A stretch of 64,000 bases of DNA from Pseudomonadota bacterium (lineage in GTDB: Bacteria > Pseudomonadota > Alphaproteobacteria > Rhizobiales > Hyphomicrobiaceae): assembly GCA_023412805.1 (NCBI GenBank), contig JAEZRM010000048.1, positions 35,099 through 99,098 of the forward strand, given 5' to 3'. The translations under genes were made by a program, and so were the position numbers. The notes under the pieces are model-generated. The model had not been told where the DNA came from, did not search any database, and saw only the letters and a program-made list of their open reading frames with translations. This document shows, piece by piece, positions 27,054 to 35,654 of this stretch. Position 1 is the first letter of the stretch; every line of letters starts with the position of its first letter.

Positions 27054-27806
27054 TTAGATGACGCGCTCGACGGCGATGCCGCGGCAGTCCATCTCGTATT
27101 CGAGATCGACGACAGGAGGACGTGCGAAGTGCCACGTCAGGCCGCGCGTGGCCGCGCCGCGGCGCACGATCTCGCTCGCAAGGAACGGATGCGGATCGTG
27201 GACGGTGTAGAGCTGTGAGGCCGTCGTGTCCGCCCACTTGAAGCCGAGCAGGGCCATCCGCCGCTCCATCTCGCCGAGCACGTACTGCGCCTTCTCCTTC
27301 ATCGCACTGGGTGAGGTATCGCCGAGCCGAACTGTGTGATCGCGGTAGTTGCCCTTGCCCTCAGCGGATTCGCCGCTGCCAGCGACATGAAAGGACGGCG
27401 CCGCGCTCGCATCCGGAACCGTGAAGACGAAGGCGTGGAACGATGGACCCGCCGGCTTCTCGATCTCGGGGCAGACGTTGGAACGCGCGACGGGGTTCGT
27501 GCGCGAGGCCGGATCGAATATACCCCACTCGGCAAGTGTGCCGACATAGGTCTCGTTGAAGTCGCGGAAGGTGTCTTCGGTGAAGGGCGCAGGCGAGCGC
27601 AGTTCGCAGGCAGCGAAAGACGTGAGAGGGCGGCCGGCACCTTTGATCAGCTCGGCGATGCGCGCGAAGCCTTCCTTCAGGGGTACCGGGTTCTTGAACA
27701 TGACCCGCTCCAGGCTATAGCCCGGCTCGGCGGCAACACCGCCCGAATACTGGAACACGGCTGGGATATAGCGATAGTTGCCGGAGCCAAAGGGAGCAGT
27801 GCCCAT
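27054..27806 (-). CDS. RidA-like protein, possible amino-muconate deaminase type
   Basis: The 250-residue protein has a C-terminal half reading like a RidA/YjgF domain: FHVAGSGE, SAMKEKAQYVLGEMERRM, DTTASQLYTVHD and a terminal EMDCRGIAVE. The N-terminal half is not one I recognise. The architecture recalls CnbZ-type 2-aminomuconate deaminases, and the next gene encodes a hydratase of the meta-cleavage pathway; that link is inference. It shares strand with the hydratase, 65 bp downstream. The alternative is a general imine/enamine hydrolase. Confidence 0.5.
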   Translation of the reverse strand: MGTAPFGSGNYRYIPAVFQYSGGVAAEPGYSLERVMFKNPVPLKEGFARIAELIKGAGRPLTSFAACELRSPAPFTEDTFRDFNETYVGTLAEWGIFDPASRTNPVARSNVCPEIEKPAGPSFHAFVFTVPDASAAPSFHVAGSGESAEGKGNYRDHTVRLGDTSPSAMKEKAQYVLGEMERRMALLGFKWADTTASQLYTVHDPHPFLASEIVRRGAATRGLTWHFARPPVVDLEYEMDCRGIAVERVI

Positions 27807-27871
27807 AGTGACGTCTCCATTCCTCTGTTTCGTTGTTCGTTGTCAGCGCGCCAGTCTGCGAGCAGAGCTCA

Positions 27872-28639
27872 TCATGGAACGAATTGAAGCTCCGCCGCGC
27901 CGAGCCCATCGAAGCGCACGCCGCAACTGTCTCCCGGGTTGAGATAGCGCAAGCCCGTGCACGAGCCGCACGTGATGAACTGCCCCGCGCGGACACCGCC
28001 GGCCGTGCGCATCATCTCGACGAACGCGACAGCGACACCCAGCGGATCGCCGATCGGATGTCCGCCGACCTGCTGCAACACGGTCTCGCCATTCACGGTG
28101 AGCGTGACTCTCAGCTTGGCGAGATCCAGTGCGCGCCAATCCGAGAGCACCTCTCCAAAAACGAATCCGCCATTGCTGATGCAGTCGACGAGCTTGTCGA
28201 GCGGCGACATGGCATCCGGATCGGCATAGCGGCTGGTCACGACCTCGATCGCAGCACAGGCATCGACCGCGGCGGCAACCTCATCGCGGGTGTATGGTGT
28301 GGCGCGCGGCGGCATATCATGACGGAAGCGGAAGGCGACCTCCCCTTCCACACCACACTGCGGCGCCTCGGACACCGGGAATTCGGCCGGCGATGTGCGC
28401 GTGTTGGCAGCATAGATCGGCGCGCGAAGACCATGGGAATTCGGATCACCGGCAACGGGTGCATTGGCCTTGTAGGCGCGAACCTCGCCGCGGAGGAGCG
28501 CGGTCACAGCATCCTGGATGGCATGAGCGTCAGTCGCACTCCTCGGCCGGCAGGCCTCGGGCAGGCCGTCGATGCACGTGCTCGACTGACGCGCAGCAGC
28601 CAGCAGGGAAGCAGCCTCGGCAGTGCGAACCGGGTCCAT
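27872..28639 (-). CDS. 2-keto-4-pentenoate hydratase-like protein (fumarylacetoacetate hydrolase superfamily)
   Basis: The 255-residue protein has family features KANAPVAGDPNSHG, CGVEGEVAFRF (acidic metal ligands) and the ending ITCGSCTGLRYLNPGD. Related enzymes add water to 2-hydroxypenta-2,4-dienoate or decarboxylate oxalocrotonate in aromatic meta-cleavage. No ring-cleavage dioxygenase or aldolase gene is nearby, so the pathway is incomplete in this window. ATG 28639 is chosen; upstream in-frame sequence belongs to the tsf region. Confidence 0.72.
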   Translation of the reverse strand: MDPVRTAEAASLLAAARQSSTCIDGLPEACRPRSATDAHAIQDAVTALLRGEVRAYKANAPVAGDPNSHGLRAPIYAANTRTSPAEFPVSEAPQCGVEGEVAFRFRHDMPPRATPYTRDEVAAAVDACAAIEVVTSRYADPDAMSPLDKLVDCISNGGFVFGEVLSDWRALDLAKLRVTLTVNGETVLQQVGGHPIGDPLGVAVAFVEMMRTAGGVRAGQFITCGSCTGLRYLNPGDSCGVRFDGLGAAELQFVP

Positions 28640-28724
28640 GGAGCGTTCCTCACGCGTTTTTTGTCGGCGCCATCGTAGAGCAAAAACGCCCCGCGAACAG
28701 ACCCCTCGAATCGCTCGAGGGCGC

Positions 28725-28759
28725 ATAAACAAAACGGCCCGGACTTTCATCCGGGCCGT
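28725..28759 (-). terminator. Rho-independent terminator of tsf
   Basis: On the minus strand a perfect 10-bp stem ACGGCCCGGA/TCCGGGCCGT with a six-base loop is followed by TTTTGTTT. It starts 22 bp after the tsf stop. A second hairpin (28703-28721) lies just beyond. Confidence 0.85.
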
Positions 28760-28781
28760 CTGCAGAAAATTGGCGTAGCGC

Positions 28782-29723
28782 TCAGTTGGACTTCGAGAGG
28801 GCCGCGACTTCCGCCGCGAAGTCGGTCGTCTTTTTCTCGATGCCTTCGCCAAGAGCGTAGCGAACGAAGCCTTCGACCTTGATGGGGCCGCCGACCGCCT
28901 TCTCCTCGCCCTTGAGATACTGGGCAACTGTGATCTTGCCGTCGCCGCCGGGGCCCATGAAGACCTGCTCGGTGAGCACGACCTGACCGAAGAACTCCTT
29001 GCGCAGGCGGCCCTCGACCATCTTGTCGACGATCTCCTTGGGCTTGCCCGTCGCCAGCGCCTGCTCGGCATAGACCGCGCGCTCGCGCTCGACGAGCGCT
29101 TGATCGAGCGACTCGACGGTCGCGGCCTGCGGGTTGGCGGCAGCAACGTGCAGCGCAATCTGGCGCCCGATCTCGGCAAGCTTGGCCTTGTCGCCGCTCG
29201 CGCTCAGCGCAACGAGCACGCCGATGCGACCGACGTTGTCGGCGACGCGGTTATGGATGTAGCTCGCGACGACACCATTCGGCGCCGAGAGCGAAGCCGT
29301 GCGGCGCACGCTCATGTTCTCGCCGATCGTTGCGATCGCTTCCTTCACCTGCTCATCGACGGAATGGCCCTTGCCGGGATACGGCGTGGCGAGCAGCTTC
29401 GCGAGATCGCCGCCGGCGTCCATGGCCAGCGCCGCAATCTGGCGCACGATCGACTGGAAGCTCTCGTTGCGGGCAACGAAGTCGGTCTCCGAGTTGACCT
29501 CGACGAGCGCGCCCTTGCTGCCCTCGAGGGCCACACCGACGAGGCCGTCAGCAGCAACGCGATCAGCCTTTTTGGCAGCCTTGGAGAGGCCCTTCTTGCG
29601 CAGCCAATCGATCGCCTGCTCGATGTCGCCGCCGGTTTCGGTCAGCGCCATCTTGCAGTCCATCATGCCCGCGCCGGTCTTGTCGCGCAGCTCCTTCACC
29701 ATGCTGGCGGTAATGTTTGCCAT
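28782..29723 (-). CDS. tsf: Elongation factor Ts
   Basis: The 313-residue protein recycles EF-Tu by exchanging GDP for GTP. The N-terminal domain has VKELRDKTGAGMMDCKMAL and the core has VEVNSETDFVARNESF, both family hallmarks. It follows rpsB on the same strand with a hairpin between them, the conserved rpsB-tsf order, and ends at a strong terminator. Confidence 0.96.
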   Translation of the reverse strand: MANITASMVKELRDKTGAGMMDCKMALTETGGDIEQAIDWLRKKGLSKAAKKADRVAADGLVGVALEGSKGALVEVNSETDFVARNESFQSIVRQIAALAMDAGGDLAKLLATPYPGKGHSVDEQVKEAIATIGENMSVRRTASLSAPNGVVASYIHNRVADNVGRIGVLVALSASGDKAKLAEIGRQIALHVAAANPQAATVESLDQALVERERAVYAEQALATGKPKEIVDKMVEGRLRKEFFGQVVLTEQVFMGPGGDGKITVAQYLKGEEKAVGGPIKVEGFVRYALGEGIEKKTTDFAAEVAALSKSN

Positions 29724-29784
29724 TGGCTGTCCTGTCTTGGTTCGGGCAGCGCGGGCTGAAACCCGACACCGCCAAATAAAATGC

Positions 29785-29809
29785 GCACGCCGCTAAAGCA
29801 GCGGCGTGC
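29785..29809 (-). terminator. Attenuator-like hairpin between rpsB and tsf
   Basis: A perfect 10-bp stem GCACGCCGCT/AGCGGCGTGC with a 5-nt loop is followed on the minus strand by GCATTTTATTT. It would be a partial terminator that lowers tsf expression relative to rpsB, as reported in other bacteria at this junction. Confidence 0.65.
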
Positions 29810-29860
29810 ATCTCATCGCTTATATAGTTGGCCCGTCGCACGGTTGCGACGGGCGGTACG

Positions 29861-30856
29861 TCAGGCCGCGGCCTCGTCGACGAACTTCTTGGCCTGCGCC
29901 ACCCAGTTGTCGCGGCCGGCCCGGCCATTCAGCTTGAGCGCACCATCGAGCGCGGCGATGCCGTTCGCATCGAGGTCCGAGATCTGCCAGAAATGGTAGA
30001 CGCCGAGATCGTTGAGGCTCTGCTCCAGCTTTGGGCTGATGCCACTGATGCGCTTGAGGTCGTCCGCTTCGCCACGCGGCGCGTCGATGCCGACGAACGC
30101 CGGCGCGTCGGGAAGATCCTCCTCGGGGGGCGTCTCGGACGCACCGACGTCGATGCCGGCCGAGCCCTGGCCGCGACCGAGACCATCGATCGCCGCGCGA
30201 GCGACGAGATCGCAATAGAGCGTGATCGCACGACCGGCGTCGTCATTGCCCGGAATCGGGAAGTCGATACCATCCGGATCGCAGTTCGTATCGACGACGG
30301 CGACGATCGGGATCTTGAGCTTCCGCGCTTCCTTGATCGCGATGTCTTCCTTGTTCGTGTCGATCACGAACAGAAGGTCGGGAAGGCCGCCCATGTCGCG
30401 GATGCCGCCGAGGCCCTGGTTGAGCTTGTCGCGCTCGCGCGTGAGGTTGAGCAGCTCCTTCTTGGTGCGGCCTTGCGTATCGCCGCCGAGCATGTCGTCG
30501 AGCTGACGCAGGCGCCGGATCGACTGTGAAATCGTCTTCCAATTGGTCAGCGTGCCGCCGAGCCAACGGTGATTGATGTAGTACTGCGCCGACCGCTTGG
30601 CGCTGTCGGCAATGGCCTCGCCAGCCTGCCGCTTGGTGCCGACGAAAAGCACGCGGCCGCCCTTGGCGACGACATCGCTTACCGCGACCAGCGCCTGATG
30701 AAGGAGCGGCACGGTCTGTGCGAGATCGACAATATGGATGTTGTTGCGGGCGCCAAAGATGAAGGGCGCCATTTTCGGGTTCCAGCGGTGGCTCTGGTGG
30801 CCGAAGTGAACGCCAGCCTCGAGAAGCTGACGCATATTGAATGCAGGCAGGGCCAT
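29861..30856 (-). CDS. rpsB: 30S ribosomal protein S2 with long C-terminal extension
   Basis: The 331-residue protein is about 90 longer than E. coli S2. Residues 1 to about 230 are canonical (LLEAGVHFGHQSHRWNPKM; LFVIDTNKEDIAIKEARKL; DTNCDPDGIDFPIPGNDDA). An acidic linker leads to an extra domain whose DDLKRISGISPKLEQSLNDL looks like a helix-hairpin-helix, similar to C-terminal domains of some alphaproteobacterial NuoE proteins. The extension is known in this class; its function is not. ATG 30856 starts the conserved MALPAFNMRQLL. Confidence 0.95.
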   Translation of the reverse strand: MALPAFNMRQLLEAGVHFGHQSHRWNPKMAPFIFGARNNIHIVDLAQTVPLLHQALVAVSDVVAKGGRVLFVGTKRQAGEAIADSAKRSAQYYINHRWLGGTLTNWKTISQSIRRLRQLDDMLGGDTQGRTKKELLNLTRERDKLNQGLGGIRDMGGLPDLLFVIDTNKEDIAIKEARKLKIPIVAVVDTNCDPDGIDFPIPGNDDAGRAITLYCDLVARAAIDGLGRGQGSAGIDVGASETPPEEDLPDAPAFVGIDAPRGEADDLKRISGISPKLEQSLNDLGVYHFWQISDLDANGIAALDGALKLNGRAGRDNWVAQAKKFVDEAAA

Positions 30857-30902
30857 GCGACTTAAGTTCCTGTTTTCCGGTTGATCCTCCGCCCACCTGA
30901 GA

Positions 30903-30967
30903 AGGCCCTGCTTGTGCCGCAATGGACAAGCAAAAGGCCCACCGGAGCGTCGACCCGGGCTTTTGAT
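30903..30967 (-). promoter_or_regulatory. Structured leader region upstream of rpsB
   Basis: Within the 294-bp gap between rpsB and a divergent gntR gene lie a 7-bp hairpin (TGCTTGT/ACAAGCA, 30909-30932) and an imperfect stem joining AAAGGCCC (30933-30940) to GGGCTTTT (30957-30964). On the minus strand the latter is followed by a T-rich run. This could be an attenuator or autoregulatory leader; S2 commonly regulates its own operon. Confidence 0.3.
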
Positions 30968-31150
30968 CGGGCGCGGCGCAGTAGGTGTGCGTGTGAGATG
31001 GCCGCTCTTTAGCCTGGGCGGGGGCATTTGGCAACCCCCGATCCGATGGCTCCTGCGGCGTCAGGCCTGATGAAAAAGCGGGCATTATTCTCACGTGACT
31101 CCGAACCGGTCTTTGAATAGAGAAGCGCAAACGCCCTCCGAGCCGCCCCC

Positions 31151-31837
31151 GTGAACCAGACCGCCCGCAATCCGATCGTCGACCCGACCGTCAGGCCCAC
31201 GACCCTGACGGATATCGCCTATTCACGCCTCGAGGAGATGATCGCGACGCTGCTCCTGGCGCCCGGCGAATTCCTCTCCGAGCAGGTGCTGGCAGAGACC
31301 GTCGGCCTCGGCCGCACGCCCATTCGCGAGGCGCTGCAACGCCTTGCACGCGAGGGTCTTGTCACGATCCTGCCTCGCCGCGGCGTTCAGGTGACGCCGA
31401 TCGATCCCGAGGAGCAGCTTCTCGTGATCGAGGTGCGCCGTGAGATCGAGCGGCTGATCAGCCGCAATGCCGCTGCACGGGCAACGACCGAACAGCGCGC
31501 GGCTTTCGCAGCTATTGCCGACGGGCTAGATCGCGCCGGCCGCGCCAGCGATGCGCTGGAGTTCCTCCGTCTCGACCGCGAGCTCAATCTTCTCATGCTG
31601 GACGCCGCGCACAACACCTTCGCCGTGCGCACCATGCAGCTTCTGGCGGGCCTCTCGCGGCGGTATTGGTATCAGCATCACCGAGATGCCGCCGACTTGC
31701 CGCTCTGCGCCCGCCTCCATGCGGCACAGGCGCGGGCCATTGCAGCCGGCAAGCCGGAGGCCGCCGCTGCCGCCTCTGACGCCCTCATGGACTATGTCGC
31801 GATGTTCACCAAGGCGGCGCAGCCGACCGCGAGCTGA
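31151..31837 (+). CDS. GntR family regulator with FCD domain
   Basis: The 228-residue protein has an N-terminal winged helix (LTDIAYSRLEEMIATLLLAPG and GLGRTPIREALQRLAREGLV) and an all-helical FCD domain. Its start is GTG 31151. FCD-type GntR proteins usually control organic-acid or amino-acid catabolism and respond to carboxylates. It is divergent from rpsB, and no obvious catabolic target is adjacent; propionyl-CoA synthetase about 600 bp away on the other strand is one candidate. Confidence 0.85.
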   Translation: MNQTARNPIVDPTVRPTTLTDIAYSRLEEMIATLLLAPGEFLSEQVLAETVGLGRTPIREALQRLAREGLVTILPRRGVQVTPIDPEEQLLVIEVRREIERLISRNAAARATTEQRAAFAAIADGLDRAGRASDALEFLRLDRELNLLMLDAAHNTFAVRTMQLLAGLSRRYWYQHHRDAADLPLCARLHAAQARAIAAGKPEAAAAASDALMDYVAMFTKAAQPTAS

Positions 31838-31846
31838 AGCGGGTAA

Positions 31847-32212
31847 TCAGGCTGCCGCGGCCGCCCGCATGCGCTCGATGACCTCGACGCGCGTGACCTC
31901 GTCGTAGATCGAGATGATATCGAGCAGGGTGGCGTCCACATCCTCGTCGGACATGGCGTTGACGGTGGCAAAGACGGCCGCGCGTGTCGGTAGATTGTGC
32001 TTGCCCTGCAGCCGGCGCGCGAGACGCGCGATCCAGTGCCTCAGTTCGGCGTCCTCGATCTGGCAACCCAACTCGGCGACGCTCAGAAGCTGTCGCTCGG
32101 CCACGGCGAGCAAGCGCTGGCGCGGCGTTGCGCACCGTGTAGCCAGCTCGAGCACAGCTTCATGAAGCTGCTCCCAGCACGCTACGACTGCCCCTGGTTC
32201 ATTAATCGCCAT
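31847..32212 (-). CDS. Hypothetical 121-residue helical protein
   Basis: I do not recognise the family. The protein starts MAINEPGAVVACWEQLHEAV and appears wholly alpha-helical, with no membrane span or signal peptide and an Ala-rich C-terminus. ATG 32212 is preferred, since the upstream in-frame codons (to 32317) have no family-like sequence. It ends 9 bp from the convergent gntR gene and follows prpE on the same strand after 196 bp. Confidence 0.5.
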   Translation of the reverse strand: MAINEPGAVVACWEQLHEAVLELATRCATPRQRLLAVAERQLLSVAELGCQIEDAELRHWIARLARRLQGKHNLPTRAAVFATVNAMSDEDVDATLLDIISIYDEVTRVEVIERMRAAAAA

Positions 32213-32408
32213 GCGTGAGCAATCCCTCTTCGGACGGTGCGCCGACCCCGCCACGCGCAGTGTCACATCGTCTCGCGTCGCGCGGAATATTGCCGAAACG
32301 GAAACAGAGTTGCGCAAACAGACATCAGCATTTCTCCTAATCGAAGAAAGACCTAGTCGTATGCGCGCGAAATGGAATGCTCCACATTGATCGCAGGCAC
32401 AGTCGAGC

Positions 32409-34328
32409 TTAAGCCGGTCGATCCTTGCTGATCATGCCGCGCGTGCTCATGACCCCGGTGATCTCGTCGAGAATGACGGGATCGTCGATGGTTGCCGGCA
32501 TCTTCCATGCGTCGCCATCGGCAATCGCCCGCATGGTGCCGCGCAGGATCTTGCCCGAGCGGGTCTTCGGCAGGCGCGGCACCGTCATGACCTGCTTGAA
32601 GGCAGCCACAGGCCCGATCTCGTTGCGCACGAGCTTGACGACCTCGGCCTCGATCGCCTTCGCGTCGCGGTTCACGCCCGCATTGAGCACGATGAAGCCC
32701 ATGGGAATCTGCCCCTTGAGCTCATCAGCGACGCCAATCACAGCGCACTCACCGACATCCTTGTGCTTGGCAACAACCTCTTCCATCTGCCCCGTCGAAA
32801 GGCGGTGGCCAGCGACGTTGATCACGTCGTCCGTGCGCGCCATCACGAACACATAGCCGTCCTGGTCGACATAGCCCGCGTCGGAGGTCGTATAGTACCC
32901 CTTGAATTCCGAGAGATAGCTCGAGCGCATGCGGGCGTCGTTGTTCCAGAGCGTCGGCAGGCAGCTCGGCGGCAGCGGCAGGCGAACGGCGAGCGTGCCG
33001 GTCTCGCCGCGGCGGACTTCATTGCCTTCCGGATCGAGCACCTGCAGGTCATAGCCCGGCATGGGAACCGTCGGCGAACCGTACTTCACCGGCAGCGTCC
33101 CGAGCCCCACTGGATTGCCCGCGATCGGCCAGCCTGTCTCCGTCTGCCACCAGTGATCGAGCACCGGCACCTTCAGGTGCTGCTCGGCCCATTTGATGGT
33201 CTCGGGATCGGCACGCTCGCCCGCGAGGAAGAGCGTGCGGAACTTGCTGAGATCGTACTTCTTGATGAACTCGCCGTTCGGATCGTCGCGTTTGATGGCG
33301 CGGAAAGCCGTCGGCGCGGTGAACATCGCCGAGACCTTGTGCTCGGAGATGACGCGCCAGAAAGCGCCGGCATCCGGCGTGCCGACCGGCTTGCCCTCGT
33401 AAAGAATGCTGGTCGCGCCATGCAGCAGCGGCGCGTACACGATGTAGCTGTGGCCGACCACCCAGCCGACATCCGACGCCGCCCAGAAGACCTCACCTGG
33501 ATCGATGCCATAGTGGTTCTTCATGGTCCACTTGAGCGCGACCATGTGCCCACCGTTGTCGCGCACGACGCCCTTCGGCGCGCCGGTCGTGCCCGAGGTG
33601 TAAAGGATGTAGAGGGGATCGGTCGCGGCAACGGTCACGCAGTCGGCCTTGCGCCCATTCTTCTTCGCGTCGGCGACGAGCGTCGCCCAATCATGATCGC
33701 GGCCCTCGATGAGCGGCGCCTTCTCCATGGGCCGCTGGACGATGAGGCAGCTCTTCGGCTTGTGAGCCGCGAGTTCAATGGCCTTATCAAGAAGCGGCTT
33801 GTACGGAATGACGCGCGCAGTCTCGATGCCGCAGCTCGCCGTCAGCACGGCGACGGGCTGGCAATCGTCGAAGCGGGTCGCAAGTTCATTCGCGGCAAAA
33901 CCACCGAATACGACGGAATGAATGGCGCCGATGCGGGCACAGGCAAGCATGGCGATCACCGCTTCCGGGATCATCGGCATATAGATGATGACGCGGTCGC
34001 CCTTCTGAACGCCGAGATCCTGGAGGACCGCGCCAAGCGTCGCGACCTCGTCTGTCAGCTCGGCATAGGTGTATGCCTTGACGGTCTTGGTGACGGGGCT
34101 GTCGTAGATCAGCGCTTTCTGCTTACCGCGACCGGCGGCGACATGGCGGTCGAGGCAGTTGTAGGCCGTGTTGCACTCGGCGCCGACGAACCAGCGGCCA
34201 TACTCACCGAGATGTGGATCGAAGACTTTGTCCGCGGGCTTTACCCAGTCGATTTCTTCCGCCGCATCTCCCCAGAATTTCGCCGGGCAGCGTTTCCAGT
34301 CGGCATAAACTTTTGCGTAGCGGCTCAC
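32409..34328 (-). CDS. prpE: Propionyl-CoA synthetase
   Basis: The 639-residue enzyme activates propionate, and perhaps acetate or other short acids, with ATP and CoA. It has the AMP-binding motif LYTSGTTGAPKGVVRD, the acetyl-CoA-synthetase core DHWWQTETGWPIAGN and the C-terminal LPKTRSGKILRGTMR with the catalytic, acetylation-regulated Lys. Its N-terminus WKRCPAKFWGDAAEEIDW fits PrpE. GTG 34328 is used because GGGAGGG precedes it; it is not visibly in an operon. Confidence 0.88.
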   Translation of the reverse strand: MSRYAKVYADWKRCPAKFWGDAAEEIDWVKPADKVFDPHLGEYGRWFVGAECNTAYNCLDRHVAAGRGKQKALIYDSPVTKTVKAYTYAELTDEVATLGAVLQDLGVQKGDRVIIYMPMIPEAVIAMLACARIGAIHSVVFGGFAANELATRFDDCQPVAVLTASCGIETARVIPYKPLLDKAIELAAHKPKSCLIVQRPMEKAPLIEGRDHDWATLVADAKKNGRKADCVTVAATDPLYILYTSGTTGAPKGVVRDNGGHMVALKWTMKNHYGIDPGEVFWAASDVGWVVGHSYIVYAPLLHGATSILYEGKPVGTPDAGAFWRVISEHKVSAMFTAPTAFRAIKRDDPNGEFIKKYDLSKFRTLFLAGERADPETIKWAEQHLKVPVLDHWWQTETGWPIAGNPVGLGTLPVKYGSPTVPMPGYDLQVLDPEGNEVRRGETGTLAVRLPLPPSCLPTLWNNDARMRSSYLSEFKGYYTTSDAGYVDQDGYVFVMARTDDVINVAGHRLSTGQMEEVVAKHKDVGECAVIGVADELKGQIPMGFIVLNAGVNRDAKAIEAEVVKLVRNEIGPVAAFKQVMTVPRLPKTRSGKILRGTMRAIADGDAWKMPATIDDPVILDEITGVMSTRGMISKDRPA

Positions 34329-34438
34329 TGTGAAGCCCTCCCAGTGATTTTCTTCAGCATGATCTGTCTTTTCACCACTGTTACGTCGCCCATCGCAACC
34401 GGAAAGGCGCGTTGGCATGGGCGCAACCGGAATGGCCG

Positions 34439-34948
34439 CTATGAGCCTGCGGCAACCATGCCACGGAACTTTGCGAGTGCGCCTGCCTCGAGTTCGACGG
34501 CCAGCAGGCGGGCAGGATCGATCGGTCCGGGCAGCCTGATCTGCCCCGGCGGCACCGGCGCGAAACCAAAGCGGCCGTAATAGGCCATGTCACCAACGAG
34601 CAGGACGATCCCTTCACCACCGACACGCGCGGCATCGAGTGTTTCAGCAACCAGACGACGCGCGTATCCCCGACCTGCCAGCTCGGGCTCCACGGCGAGC
34701 GGCCCAAGCAGCAGCGCTCGCGGCTGTCCGCCAATGCTGATCGGCGTCATGCGCACTGCCGCAACGAGCCGGTCCCCCATGAGCGCGACGAGGCAATAGG
34801 GCGAGAGGTCAGGCGCGCCCTCGCGCACGCGGTAGGCAGTCCGCGCAAAGCGGCCCGGGCTGAAGGCGCGCGCCTGCAGCGCCACGATGGCCGGAAGGTC
34901 CGCTGGCAGAGCAGACCGTGTCACGACGGCAATCGCATCACTGTTCAT
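34439..34948 (-). CDS. GNAT family N-acetyltransferase
   Basis: The 169-residue protein has the acetyl-CoA motif LLLGPLAVEPELAGRGYARR and YYGRFGFAPVP, as in YhbS-like GNAT proteins. The acyl acceptor is unknown. ATG 34948 begins MNSDAIAVVTRS, a natural domain start. It lies 110 bp upstream of prpE on the same strand. A protein-lysine acetyltransferase that modifies the synthetase is conceivable, but its small single-domain form does not show that. Confidence 0.82.
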   Translation of the reverse strand: MNSDAIAVVTRSALPADLPAIVALQARAFSPGRFARTAYRVREGAPDLSPYCLVALMGDRLVAAVRMTPISIGGQPRALLLGPLAVEPELAGRGYARRLVAETLDAARVGGEGIVLLVGDMAYYGRFGFAPVPPGQIRLPGPIDPARLLAVELEAGALAKFRGMVAAGS

Positions 34949-35139
34949 CAGACAACGAACCCCAATGAGCGATGACACGAGATCCCGCAGATGAGAAAGC
35001 GCGCCCCAACCGGCAGCCGGCGGAGGCGCGCGGCCATGCAACTAGCTCCCTCGATCCCCGGCGTCAATGGACCATAAGCAGGGGTACCGATGCGCGAGCC
35101 GCCAACTCCGCGGTCCACGCGCAAAATGGCTGGAGGGTT

Positions 35140-35571
35140 GTGCTTGCACGCCTTGTGTTCAAGCTGTTATGCAGCCCGCGACACGCTCATGAGGATTCTC
35201 ACCACGTGTACAATTGCACGAAGTGCCCCGGATTCTGCTGCTCCTATCCGGTGATCGCCATCACGAAGCGTGATGTCGAGCGGCTGGCGCGCTATCACGA
35301 GCTCAGCTTCGACACGGCAAAGAAGCGCTTCACCAAGAGCGCGCATGGTCACAAGTATCTCATGCGGCGCAAGGCCGACCCGCACTTCGGCAAGATCTGC
35401 CGCTTCTTCGACACTGAGGCGCGCCGCTGCACGATCTACCATGCCCGCCCCTCGACGTGCCGCGCTTATCCCGGCCCGGGCCGCTGCGGGTACTATGACT
35501 TCCTGAGCTTCGAGCGCCGCATCCAGGAAGACCCCGATCGCGTCGCTATCACCAATCACGACGAGAATTGA
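35140..35571 (+). CDS. YkgJ-type cysteine-cluster protein
   Basis: The 143-residue protein has Cys pairs YNCTKCPGFCC, IC, RRCTIY and STCRAYPGPGRCGY that would bind zinc or an iron-sulfur cluster, as in YkgJ/FliB-like proteins. The function of the family is not settled. I chose GTG 35140 because GGAGGG lies just upstream and conserved sequence (LARLVFKLLCSPRHAHED) begins there; the spacing is short, so the start is uncertain. A longer in-frame start at 34972 looks non-coding. Confidence 0.75.
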   Translation: MLARLVFKLLCSPRHAHEDSHHVYNCTKCPGFCCSYPVIAITKRDVERLARYHELSFDTAKKRFTKSAHGHKYLMRRKADPHFGKICRFFDTEARRCTIYHARPSTCRAYPGPGRCGYYDFLSFERRIQEDPDRVAITNHDEN

Positions 35572-35654
35572 TCTCGTTTGGCTACGGCGGGCTTGCCCCC
35601 GTTAAGGTTGCGCAGCACCCTTCCTGAGCGCGCGAAGAGCAGCCCGCGGCACTA

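Noticed and set aside
32763..34580. 605-codon plus-strand open frame
   Set aside because: It is antisense to prpE, which has all expected motifs.
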